Below, one piece after another: positions 7,445 to 13,810 of a DNA stretch of 13,810 nt. Under the pieces are notes generated by a model that was given only the letters and a program-made list of their open reading frames with translations, was not told where the DNA came from and made no database searches. Numbering within the stretch: the stretch's first letter is position 1; each line of letters opens with the position of its first letter. A program made the translations under genes and the position numbers. This stretch comes from CAZYTO01 sp964650405 (lineage in GTDB: Bacteria > Acidobacteriota > Thermoanaerobaculia > Gp7-AA8): contig CAZYTO010000154.1 of assembly GCA_964650405.1 (NCBI GenBank), positions 1 to 13,810 of the forward strand, written 5' to 3'.

Positions 7445-7843
7445 CGATGGCAACCAGTGGCAAGATTCCCGGCGCCGTGGCAAGACAAACGCAACGAGTG
7501 CGAAATCTGGTGGCGTGAATGTGAAAATATTCGCGGTTTTTGCAGATTCCGTGGCACGTGCGAGAAAAGAACTCGTACTTTTGCGAAGTTTCGAGCAATC
7601 GGTGTGAGATTCGGAGCCGTTTTGGCAGTTTTTTTCCCACCGTTACGAGAAAATTTCTCATCGATGTGAAAAAAAGTGCTGCCGTGGCAAGAAAAATGGG
7701 ACTGATGCCAAAAAACTTCGCACGATTTGCTCGAAACTTCGTAACGGTTGCCCCAAATCTCGTACGAGTGCCAGAAAAAATCGTACCCGTATCAGAAAAT
7801 CTCGTACGCGTGCGAGAAAAAATGCTACGCGTGCGAAAAACGT
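7445..7843. repeat. Degenerate 21-bp tandem repeat array with phased A-tracts
   Basis: Nineteen consecutive units of exactly 21 bp with no indel between them. Boundaries fall at 7445, 7466, 7487, 7508 and so on to 7823. The best-conserved units (7760-7822) begin TCGTACGCGTGC and end CAGAAAAAA or GAGAAAAAA. Most units share a TGGCAA/TGCGAG-like core followed by an A-run near positions 15-21. Two or three weaker units may extend it to 7906 (for example 7886-7906). The array is visibly richer in A/T than the rest of the window. The period of 21 equals two DNA helical turns and seven codons. Short open frames on both strands give heptad-like peptides (LVRVREK, FLARVRD), but stops interrupt them and starts are poor, so I do not call a gene. 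Confidence 0.85.
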
Positions 7844-7939
7844 GTCGACGATGACACTTTTATTGTCATTCATAGCACCCGGCGGTGGCACGCACAGTCC
7901 AAGAACTGGACGCCGTGTGACGGATCAGTTACGGCTGAC

Positions 7940-8079
7940 GCCTAAGCACAGCTCCCCGAAAGTTCGAATCCGGTGCGAGGTTGTCGGTTCTTAGTTCTCG
8001 GTTGTCAGGGGTTTTGGTAACCGGGAACCGACAACTGAAAACCAAACGGACACCTACTTCCGGGGAGCTGTACTAAGCC
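7940..8079. mobile_element. 140-bp MITE-like element with 24-bp terminal inverted repeats
   Basis: The terminal repeats are 7940-7963 (GCCTAAGCACAGCTCCCCGA plus AAGT) and 8056-8079. The second is its inverse with 20 of 24 bases matching, including an unbroken ACAGCTCCCCG. Inside is a second palindrome: GTTGTCGGTTC at 7980-7990 and GAACCGACAAC at 8025-8035, flanked by 7-nt units (GGTTGTC, GGTTCTT, AGTTCTC, GGTTGTC at 7979-8006). There is no coding capacity. It could be a non-autonomous mobile element or a folding intergenic element. I cannot show a clear target-site duplication. Confidence 0.65.
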
Positions 8080-8082
8080 ACG

Positions 8083-8106
8083 AAGCGATTAAGCGATTAA
8101 GCGAAT
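8083..8106 (+). repeat. Three tandem 8-nt units just before yaeQ
   Basis: AAGCGATT at 8083-8090 and 8091-8098, then AAGCGAAT at 8099-8106, ending two bases before the yaeQ ATG. The repeat occupies the place where a Shine-Dalgarno would be expected, and none is visible. Confidence 0.8.
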
Positions 8107-8108
8107 CC

Positions 8109-8648
8109 ATGGCCCTCACCGCCACCATCTACCGTTTCCCGGTCCAGCTCTCGGACGTCGACCGCGGCGTGTACGAGACGCTCGATCTCCATGTGGCGCG
8201 CCACCCCTCGGAGACGGCCGAGTACATGCTGACCCGGGTCCTGGCCTACTGCCTCGAGTACGCCGAGGGGATCGAATTCACCGACGGCGTCAGCTCCGGG
8301 GATGAGCCGGCCGTGCTGGTGCGCGACCTCACTGGGCGCGTCACCGCCTGGATCGAAGTCGGCGCCCCCGACGCTGAGCGCCTCCACCGCGCGGCCAAGC
8401 TCGCGCAGCGCGTCGCGGTCTACACGCACCGGGAGCCGCGCATCCTGTTCGAGCAGCTCGCCGGAAAGAAGATCCACCGCGCCGAGGAGATCGCCATCCA
8501 CACCTTCGGCCGCGGGTTCATCGAGAAGATCGCCGCCCTGCTCGACCGGCGGACCAGGCTGTCCATCACCGTGACGGAGCGGCAGCTCTACCTCGACGTG
8601 GACGACACGCACTTCGCCACGGCCATCGAGGAGCACCGCATCCCATGA
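8109..8648 (+). CDS. yaeQ: YaeQ family protein
   Basis: A 179-residue cytoplasmic protein matching the YaeQ family along its whole length: the start MALTATIYRFPVQLSDVDRG, the conserved LHVARHPSETAEYMLTRVLA at about 27-46, WIEVGAPDAERLHRAAK at 81-97, and the end LYLDVDDTHF. Structures in the family show a PD-(D/E)XK nuclease-like fold; E83 in WIEVG is in the expected active-site strand. The biological role is not established. The length is normal. The ATG at 8109 is supported by conservation of the N-terminus, although no ribosome-binding site is seen, only an 8-nt repeat. It overlaps the next gene by ATGA, so the pair is translated together. Confidence 0.93.
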   Translation: MALTATIYRFPVQLSDVDRGVYETLDLHVARHPSETAEYMLTRVLAYCLEYAEGIEFTDGVSSGDEPAVLVRDLTGRVTAWIEVGAPDAERLHRAAKLAQRVAVYTHREPRILFEQLAGKKIHRAEEIAIHTFGRGFIEKIAALLDRRTRLSITVTERQLYLDVDDTHFATAIEEHRIP

Positions 8649-8857
8649 CGATCACGACCCTGGTCTTTGGCGTTCTCTTTGGCGCCGTGGGCGGCGTCTA
8701 CATCGCCCTCGGTCGCAAGAACTACGATCCCACGTACCTCATCACCGGCGTCGCGCTCATCTTCTATCCGTATTTTTTCAGCAACGCGATCGTCATCGTG
8801 ATCATCGGAGCGATCCTCACCTCGATCCCCGTGGCACGCGCGAAGGGGTGGTTTTGA
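8645..8857 (+). CDS. Small 70-aa inner-membrane protein
   Basis: A short hydrophobic protein with two probable membrane helices, at about 4-22 (TTLVFGVLFGAVGGVYIAL) and about 32-60 (LITGVALIFYPYFFSNAIVIVIIGAIL). A short polar loop GRKNYDPTY joins them and the tail ARAKGWF is basic. The pattern FYPYFFSN is typical of small uncharacterised membrane proteins of this size, some labelled 'amino acid transport protein' without evidence. Its ATG overlaps the yaeQ stop (ATGA at 8645-8648). No function can be assigned. Confidence 0.8.
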   Translation: MTITTLVFGVLFGAVGGVYIALGRKNYDPTYLITGVALIFYPYFFSNAIVIVIIGAILTSIPVARAKGWF

Positions 8858-8882
8858 GGTTGCGGGGTTGCGAGGTTGCGGG
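8856..8882 (+). repeat. Short GGTTGCG tandem repeat at the end of the 70-aa gene
   Basis: Three near-identical units of GGTTGCG separated by one or two G/A bases, beginning within the stop codon of the 70-aa gene. It resembles the 7-nt-period arms elsewhere in the window, but no inverted partner is seen nearby. Confidence 0.6.
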
Positions 8883-8941
8883 TGTGGTCGTCGAAGAGTC
8901 GCAGGAGTGCCAACGCAGTCTGAGAAGTCCGCGTTCAGAAT

Positions 8942-9013
8942 GGCTCACGCGGAGGTGCGGAACGCGGAGAAAAGAAACCAAACCTCCGCGACCTCCGCGC
9001 CTCCGCGTGAGCC
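8942..9013. repeat. 72-bp palindrome of CGCGGAGG units between convergent genes
   Basis: The perfect 14-bp ends GGCTCACGCGGAGG (8942-8955) and CCTCCGCGTGAGCC (9000-9013) are followed inward by further complementary CGCGGAG units. This leaves a purine-rich loop of about 13 nt (AAAAGAAACCAAA). It lies between the rightward membrane protein gene and the leftward kinase gene, so a transcript from either side would fold into a long hairpin. It may act as a bidirectional transcription barrier. Similar CGCGGAG palindromes are, to my knowledge, common dispersed repeats in several high-GC phyla. Confidence 0.8.
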
Positions 9014-9055
9014 GTCTCCCCAGTTCGACGTTCAGATAGCGTTGGAATCGTTGTC

Positions 9056-10417
9056 TCAAGCCTGGACGTCATCGCCCTCGACGCGCTTTGCTTCGGTAGC
9101 CAGCGTCTCCGCGATCTCGTGGAGCGAAGGCCGTTGCGCGGGGTCGTTCTCCAGGGCGCGCATGACGAGGCCGGTCACCACGGAGGTGACCTGTGGCCGG
9201 GCCAGCTCCCGCAACGGTCGCGGTTTGGCCGAGAGGTGCGACTGCACCATCTCCATCATGCTCGGCGGGTGCTCGTGGCGGAACGGGGTGTTTGCCGACA
9301 GCATGAAGTAGAGGACCACGCCGAGGCTGTAGATGTCGGAGCGGTGATCGTAGGGCCGGCCGAGGAGACGCTCCGGGGCCATGTACTCCGGCGTCCCCAC
9401 GAGGCTCCCGTGCTGGGTGACACCCTCGCCTGCCAGGTCGGCGGGATCGTCCATCAGTTTGGCGATGCCGAAGTCGACGACCTTCACCACCTCGCGGCCG
9501 TCCGTGCGGTGGAGAAAGATGTTGTGCGGCTTGACGTCGCGGTGGACGATGCCGGCGGCGTGGGCGGCATGCAGGGCGTCGCAGACCGGGACGATGAGAT
9601 CGGCGCAGCGGCCCACGGGCAGCACCGGCTCTTCCATGAGCATGGCCGAGAGTGTCCGGCCGCGGAGCAGTTCCATGACCAGGTAGGCGATCCCGTTCGA
9701 CGACACGCCGAAGTCGAGGACCTCCACGGCGTTGGGATGGGTGATGCGGCAGGCGGCGATGCCCTCGCGGCGGAAGCGGGCCAGGTCCTCCCCGGTGGCG
9801 GCGGGGGACGGCCGCAGGATCTTGATGGCCACGGCCCGCCGCAGCCGTAGGTGCTCGCCGCGGTAGACGGCACCGAAGCCGCCTTCGCCGATCTTGAGGT
9901 CGAGCCGGTAGGTGTCGTCGAGCACCGTGCCCGGCAGCGCTTCGGAGAGGGCCAGGAAGACGCGCTCGGTGCGCTCCTGGGCCAGGACGAGCTGCTCGTT
10001 GCGCCGCTGCAGCTCGAGGTTGCGCTCGCGGAGCTCGCGCTGGAGGCGATGGAGTCCGAGCTGGCTGCCCACGCGGGCCAGCACTTCCGGCGGCTCGAAG
10101 GGCTTGGTGACGTAGTCGGCGCCGCCGGCCTGGAAGCCGCGGACTTTTTCGGCCACGTCGTCGAGCGCGGAGATGAAGATGACCGGGATGGAGCGCCAGC
10201 GCGCATCGCGCTTCAGGCGCTCACAGACTTCGTAGCCGCTCATGCCCGGCATCTGGACGTCGAGCAGGATGGTCTCGGGCGGCTCGCGCCGCACCGCTTC
10301 GAGGGCCTCATCGCCGCTTCCGGCCATGCGCACGTGATAGCCGGCGCCGCGGAGCATCTCGCCCAGCAGCTCGCGATTGATGGCGCTGTCGTCGACCACC
10401 AGGAGGTTTCCGTTCAT
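9056..10417 (-). CDS. Response regulator receiver fused to Ser/Thr protein kinase
   Basis: 453 residues. Residues 4-122 are a CheY-like receiver: D9-D10 acidic pocket, phospho-acceptor D53 in ILLDVQMPG, and K105 in VTKPF. A short coiled coil (about 123-155) leads to a Hanks-type kinase at about 170-440. Kinase landmarks are the P-loop GEGGFGAV (177-184), VAIK with K199, HRDVKPHN with catalytic D294, DFG at 315-317, and the activation end TPEYMAPE (342-349), so it should be active. There is no membrane helix or C-terminal sensor domain, so input presumably comes through the receiver. A longer in-frame start at 10798 exists but lies within the upstream gene in another frame; the ATG at 10417 overlaps that gene's stop (ATGA). 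It is the last gene of the phosphorelay operon. Substrates are unknown. Confidence 0.94.
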   Translation of the reverse strand: MNGNLLVVDDSAINRELLGEMLRGAGYHVRMAGSGDEALEAVRREPPETILLDVQMPGMSGYEVCERLKRDARWRSIPVIFISALDDVAEKVRGFQAGGADYVTKPFEPPEVLARVGSQLGLHRLQRELRERNLELQRRNEQLVLAQERTERVFLALSEALPGTVLDDTYRLDLKIGEGGFGAVYRGEHLRLRRAVAIKILRPSPAATGEDLARFRREGIAACRITHPNAVEVLDFGVSSNGIAYLVMELLRGRTLSAMLMEEPVLPVGRCADLIVPVCDALHAAHAAGIVHRDVKPHNIFLHRTDGREVVKVVDFGIAKLMDDPADLAGEGVTQHGSLVGTPEYMAPERLLGRPYDHRSDIYSLGVVLYFMLSANTPFRHEHPPSMMEMVQSHLSAKPRPLRELARPQVTSVVTGLVMRALENDPAQRPSLHEIAETLATEAKRVEGDDVQA

Positions 10418-12246
10418 CGTTTCCAGGAGACCTGCAGCCAGACCGTGCGGCCCGGGAAGGTCAGGTCCATCACGTTCCGCGGCAGGACGAGAATGTAACT
10501 GGCGCGGGCATTGAAGGCGTCCTTGATGCCGGCGCGCAGGGAGAGACCGCGGGTGAAGACGTCCTTGCGGGAGAGGGTGAAATCGACCAGGTCGAAGTCC
10601 TGGCCGGTGCGGCGGTCGGCCACCCGGTCGACGCGCGAGCCGAGGAACGTGCTGGCCAGCGGCTGCCAGGTCAGGGCGACGTTGGCCAGCCAGTTCGCGG
10701 ATGCCGGGTCGGGCGCCTCTGCGTGACGCGCGTCGCTGGTCGTTGCCCGCGAGGCATTGGCGTCCAGCTTCAGATTCGCCGCGATCTGCTGCGACCACTC
10801 CAGCTCGAATCCGTCCGAGGACGTGTGGCCGGGCACCGTCCGCCCGCCGGGCTGCAAGAGGTCGCGCAGGGTAGTGCGGAACTCGGTGGCCCGGAAGACG
10901 TAGTTGGCGCCCTTGAAGATGTAGTTCAGCTCCGTGGTGGCGTTGACCTCGAACGGGTAGTGCGGCACGACGCCGGCCTGCGGCGGCAGGTAGAGCTCGA
11001 AGAACGTCGGCGGCCGGAAGCCCTCGGCGTACTGGACCTTGAAGATGTTCCGGTCGTTGGCGCGCCAGACGACGGCGGCGCGGGGCGTGGTGCGCGACTG
11101 TAGGTCGCTGTACGAGTCATGCCGCGCTCCGAGCGTCACGCTCACCCCGTCGCTGACGTCGATGCGGTCCTGCAGGGTCACGCCGGTGATCTTGCGATCG
11201 ACGTTGCGGGCCAGCAGAACGGCCGGTCCCGGAAGCTGGCCGGGCGGCGGCGCGGAGGCGAAGTAGGCGCTGCCGATCGTGGAGATCGAATAGTCGGCGC
11301 TCAGGAGCCACGACTGCCGGCGGAACGAATCGTCGACGAGACTGGCGGCCATCTTCTGCACGTGCCCGCGGAAGAGCGCAATGGTGGTGTCGAGGTCGTT
11401 GCGCAGGTAGCCGGCGCTCACCTCGGCGTGCAGCTTCGGCGCGAGGTCGCGGCGATATTTCGCGTCGATCGTCCAGCTCGTCTCGTCGAAGTGCGGCGCA
11501 TTCGTGTGAGTATCAAACGCCCGCCGCACCTCTTCGGCGGTCACAGTGAAACCGCCGCTCTCCGCGGTCAGCACGCCGAAGGAATGATCGTCGTGCGCGC
11601 GCGAGAACTGTACCGGCGCGTTCCCGCTCGTCTCGTGGTTCAGGTTCGCGGCGATGGTCGTGGAGCCCGACTTCCATGCGCCGTAGGCGCCGCCGCCGCG
11701 GACGCGGTTGTCGGCGCGTCCGTAGACGCGGTCGCCGTCCTTGCGGGTGATGATGTTCACCAGCCCCATGAAGGCGAAGTCGCCGTAGATGACCGAGCCG
11801 GGGCCGCGGATCACTTCGATGCGCTCGACCTGCTCGATGGGGATGAGCAGCGACGAGCCACTGATGCCGGCGTCGGCGCGCGCCAGCGGCACGCCGTTGA
11901 CGAGGATCTGGATGTTCCCGGAGTTGAATGGGAAGTCGATGCCGCGCACGACCACCAGCGGACTGCCGAAGGGATCCTTCACGGCATTGATGCCGGGCAC
12001 GAGCCCCAGCGCCTCCCAAACCGTGCGGATGCCGAGGGCCTCGAGCCGGTCGCCTTCCAGCACGGTGACGATGCCCGGCACGTAGTCGCTGTTGAGCCGC
12101 GTCTTCGTGGCCACGGCCGTCTCCTGCTGCAGCACGTTCATGAGGTCGGAGAGCTCCTTCTCGTCCGACTTCGGAGGAGGCGTTTGTTGGGCATGCAGGG
12201 TTGTGGTGACCAGGAGGAGGGCGGTGACGATCAGACCTCTTTTCAT
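10414..12246 (-). CDS. TonB-dependent outer-membrane receptor
   Basis: 610 residues with a signal peptide (MKRGLIVTALLLVTTTLHA, cleavage after 19). A short linker (ELSDLMNVLQQETAVATKTR) precedes the plug domain at about 54-168: IVTVLEGDRLEALG, VVVRGIDFPFNSGNIQILVN, then VERIEVIRGPGSVIYG and NIITRK, all typical. The remainder is beta-barrel with alternating aromatic strands, ending TVWLQVSWKR; the aromatic is third from the end rather than last. It sits in the outer membrane and moves a ligand in using TonB energy, or acts as a sensor; the ligand cannot be told from sequence. No clear TonB box is seen. It is embedded between two signalling genes with ATGA overlaps on both sides (12243-12246 and 10414-10417), so a role in signal input is plausible. 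Confidence 0.92.
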   Translation of the reverse strand: MKRGLIVTALLLVTTTLHAQQTPPPKSDEKELSDLMNVLQQETAVATKTRLNSDYVPGIVTVLEGDRLEALGIRTVWEALGLVPGINAVKDPFGSPLVVVRGIDFPFNSGNIQILVNGVPLARADAGISGSSLLIPIEQVERIEVIRGPGSVIYGDFAFMGLVNIITRKDGDRVYGRADNRVRGGGAYGAWKSGSTTIAANLNHETSGNAPVQFSRAHDDHSFGVLTAESGGFTVTAEEVRRAFDTHTNAPHFDETSWTIDAKYRRDLAPKLHAEVSAGYLRNDLDTTIALFRGHVQKMAASLVDDSFRRQSWLLSADYSISTIGSAYFASAPPPGQLPGPAVLLARNVDRKITGVTLQDRIDVSDGVSVTLGARHDSYSDLQSRTTPRAAVVWRANDRNIFKVQYAEGFRPPTFFELYLPPQAGVVPHYPFEVNATTELNYIFKGANYVFRATEFRTTLRDLLQPGGRTVPGHTSSDGFELEWSQQIAANLKLDANASRATTSDARHAEAPDPASANWLANVALTWQPLASTFLGSRVDRVADRRTGQDFDLVDFTLSRKDVFTRGLSLRAGIKDAFNARASYILVLPRNVMDLTFPGRTVWLQVSWKR

Positions 12247-13151
12247 ACGACCGACTCCGTTCGATGCACGACCTGGTTGCGGCCGTTTTCCTTCGCTTGA
12301 TAGAGCAGCCGATCGGCTGCTTCGACGACTTCGGTGGCGTGACCGGCGGGTGTGGCGATCACGCTGACCGCGCCGATACTGACGGTGACATGGTCGGCAC
12401 AGCGCGACCGCGGGTGGCCGAGGTTCAGGGCTTCAATGGCGGCAAGCAGGCGGTCCATCTGGGCCTGCATCGCTTCGCCGTCGGTATCGGGCAGCACGAT
12501 GGCGAACTCCTCCCCGCCGTATCGCGCCACGACGTCGCCCGGCCGGCGCGCCACGGCCGTCAGCGTCTGCGCTACGGCGCGCAGGCAGTCGTCGCCGCGG
12601 GTGTGACCGTGGGCGTCGTTGAAGGCCTTGAAGTCGTCGACGTCGACGATGGCCAGCGAGAACCACGAGCTGTGCCGCGCCGCGCGCCGCCACTCCTCCT
12701 CCAGCGCCGTCTCGAAGCGGCGGCGGTTGGCGATGCCGGTGAGCGGATCGATGAGGGCCAGGCGCTCCAGCAGGTCGCGGGCGTGCTTGAGCTCCAGTTG
12801 CATGCGCACGCGGGCCCGCACGATGGGCGGGCGGATGGGCTTGGTGATGTAGTCGACGGCGCCGAGGTCGAAGCCGCGCGTCTCGTCGCTCTCCTCTTCG
12901 CGGGCCGTGACGAAGATGACGGGAATGGCGCTCGTGCGCTGATCGGCCTTCAGACGCCGGCAGACCTCGAAGCCGTCGAGATCAGGCATGACCACGTCGA
13001 GCAGGACGAGGTCGATGCTCGAGCCGCCGGCGATCTCCAGGGCCCTGGCCCCCGATGTGGCGAAGAAAATTTCGTACGTATCGCTCAGCGCCTCGGCCAT
13101 GACCCGCACGTTCGCGGGCTGATCGTCCACGATCAGGACGCGCGTCCTCAT
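12243..13151 (-). CDS. Response regulator with GGDEF diguanylate cyclase output
   Basis: 302 residues. A receiver domain at 1-118 carries D9-D10, phospho-acceptor D52 (LVLLDVVMPD) and K104 (ITKPI). A GGDEF domain at about 130-298 begins DPLTGIANRRRFE and has the active-site motif GGEEF at 212-216. An inhibitory I-site RxxD (R203-D206) sits five residues before it. It should make cyclic di-GMP in the cytoplasm when phosphorylated, as in WspR/PleD-type proteins, with product inhibition. Both ends overlap neighbours by ATGA, with the Hpt gene upstream (13148-13151) and the TonB receptor gene downstream. The phosphoryl donor is most likely the Hpt protein just upstream. Confidence 0.95.
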   Translation of the reverse strand: MRTRVLIVDDQPANVRVMAEALSDTYEIFFATSGARALEIAGGSSIDLVLLDVVMPDLDGFEVCRRLKADQRTSAIPVIFVTAREEESDETRGFDLGAVDYITKPIRPPIVRARVRMQLELKHARDLLERLALIDPLTGIANRRRFETALEEEWRRAARHSSWFSLAIVDVDDFKAFNDAHGHTRGDDCLRAVAQTLTAVARRPGDVVARYGGEEFAIVLPDTDGEAMQAQMDRLLAAIEALNLGHPRSRCADHVTVSIGAVSVIATPAGHATEVVEAADRLLYQAKENGRNQVVHRTESVV

Positions 13152-13810
13152 GATGCCGTCTCCTCACTGCCGAGTTGGGCCTGGAGCTCGCGCAGGTGCA
13201 GGCGCGCCGCCTCGAAGTCGAGCCGGTCCAGGCTCTGCTCGAGGCGTTGCAGCGGCGCGGCGAAGCGCGGCCCGGCCGCGTCCCGCAGCTCCTCGAAGCA
13301 CTTCACCGCCGCGAGGTTGTTCTCCTTCAACTGCTCGTCCAGCCTGTGGGCGATGGGGTGCACAGGCACATGCGGTACGGCGCTCGCGCTGGCCGGTGAC
13401 GGCCCAGCCGGAACGTTCGGCGGCGTGACGACGCGGGCGATGCTCTCCTTCAGCTCGGCCGCCGCCGCCATCAGGTCGGTGAGGACGACGCCCTCTCCGC
13501 GGCGCAGCCGGATCTCCAGCGACGCCGCCTGATCCGAAAGGCGGCGCGCGCCGAGCGTGGCCGCGCATCCCTTCATGGAGTGCAGGAGCTCCAGGGCCTC
13601 CTTCGTGTTGTTGCCGTCCAGTGCCTCGCGAAGTTGCGGCAACTGCACGTCGAGGTCATTGCGCATCTCGCCGAGGAGACGCCGGTAGAGCGCGGCGTTG
13701 CCGCTGGCCCGCCGGACGCCGTCACCGAGGTTGAGGCCCGGCAGGATCTGCGGGAGGTCGCCGGCGGCGGGCGGTGGCGCGGGCCTTGTCGCGGGCGGCA
13801 TCGCGGCCTC
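13148..13810 (-). CDS. Hpt phosphotransfer domain protein, probably the end of a hybrid histidine kinase
   Basis: The C-terminal 220 residues of a reading frame still open at the window edge. A Pro/Ala linker (PPATRPAPPPAAG) leads to an Hpt domain: LPGLNLGDGVRRASGNAALY, then LLHSMKGCAATLGA with the phospho-accepting His (H74 counted from the Met at 13801). After a second Pro-rich linker there is another helical segment ending LHLRELQAQLG, like the degenerate second Hpt found at the end of many hybrid kinases. An ATG at 13801 could start a free 217-aa Hpt protein, but the linker-like N-terminus and open upstream frame favour a larger kinase. It overlaps the GGDEF gene start by ATGA and probably supplies phosphate to both receivers in this operon. 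Confidence 0.85.
   Translation of the reverse strand, partial: EAAMPPATRPAPPPAAGDLPQILPGLNLGDGVRRASGNAALYRRLLGEMRNDLDVQLPQLREALDGNNTKEALELLHSMKGCAATLGARRLSDQAASLEIRLRRGEGVVLTDLMAAAAELKESIARVVTPPNVPAGPSPASASAVPHVPVHPIAHRLDEQLKENNLAAVKCFEELRDAAGPRFAAPLQRLEQSLDRLDFEAARLHLRELQAQLGSEETAS

Noticed and set aside
7445..7843. CRISPR array
   Set aside because: Units abut directly with no spacers and have drifted strongly; no cas gene is present.
7540..7854. Open frame in the 21-bp array with heptad-like peptide (VRVREK pattern)
   Set aside because: It starts only at a TTG after a stop at 7516, has no ribosome-binding site, and other frames on both strands are also open with heptads, as expected for a 21-bp repeat of any kind. 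Kept as an alternative in the finding.
7961..7980. tRNA remnant or att site (GTTCGAATCC looks like a T-loop)
   Set aside because: The bases on either side do not form a T-stem and no other cloverleaf arm is found; the string is part of the 140-bp palindromic element.
11119..13532. Plus-strand frames opposite the receptor, GGDEF and Hpt genes
   Set aside because: Same mirror effect; the minus strand carries unmistakable family motifs in all three genes.

Overview
This window is high-GC and looks like chromosomal DNA from a soil- or sediment-type bacterium, probably an Acidobacteriota member. That assignment is an inference from the gene mix (RNase J, a TPR-CHAT/sigma operon, response regulators fused to a Ser/Thr kinase and to GGDEF, YaeQ) and from palindromic intergenic repeats; there is no marker gene to prove it. 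Eight protein genes can be supported as intact or edge-truncated, plus one broken TIR-domain gene.

Left part (1-6523, all minus strand): an RNase J gene running off the left edge, preceded by a three-gene unit transcribed leftwards: a sigma-70 family sigma factor, a 1106-aa protein joining an anti-sigma-type zinc finger, a membrane helix, TPR-like repeats and a CHAT (caspase-like) protease domain, and a 262-aa protein of unknown function. Sigma stop and CHAT-protein start overlap. This resembles in logic, but not in cas genes, the TPR-CHAT protease/sigma circuits of type III-E CRISPR, and it is the best candidate here for an undescribed regulatory system.

Middle part (6524-9055): a repeat-rich region. 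It holds a 315-bp composite element with 7-nt-period arms, a TIR-domain gene broken by a frameshift next to its predicted catalytic glutamate, an array of at least 19 contiguous degenerate 21-bp repeats with phased A-tracts, a 140-bp element with 24-bp terminal inverted repeats, then yaeQ and an overlapping 70-aa membrane protein gene, and finally a 72-bp palindrome built from CGCGGAGG-like units. A related 7-nt-period palindrome lies in frame inside the CHAT gene.

Right part (9056-13810, all minus strand): four genes chained by ATGA stop/start overlaps. In transcription order they are an Hpt-containing protein (probably the C-terminus of a hybrid histidine kinase, cut by the window edge), a response regulator-GGDEF diguanylate cyclase, a TonB-dependent outer-membrane receptor, and a response regulator fused to a Hanks-type Ser/Thr kinase. 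Together they suggest a phosphorelay feeding both c-di-GMP synthesis and Ser/Thr phosphorylation, tied to an outer-membrane uptake or sensing receptor.
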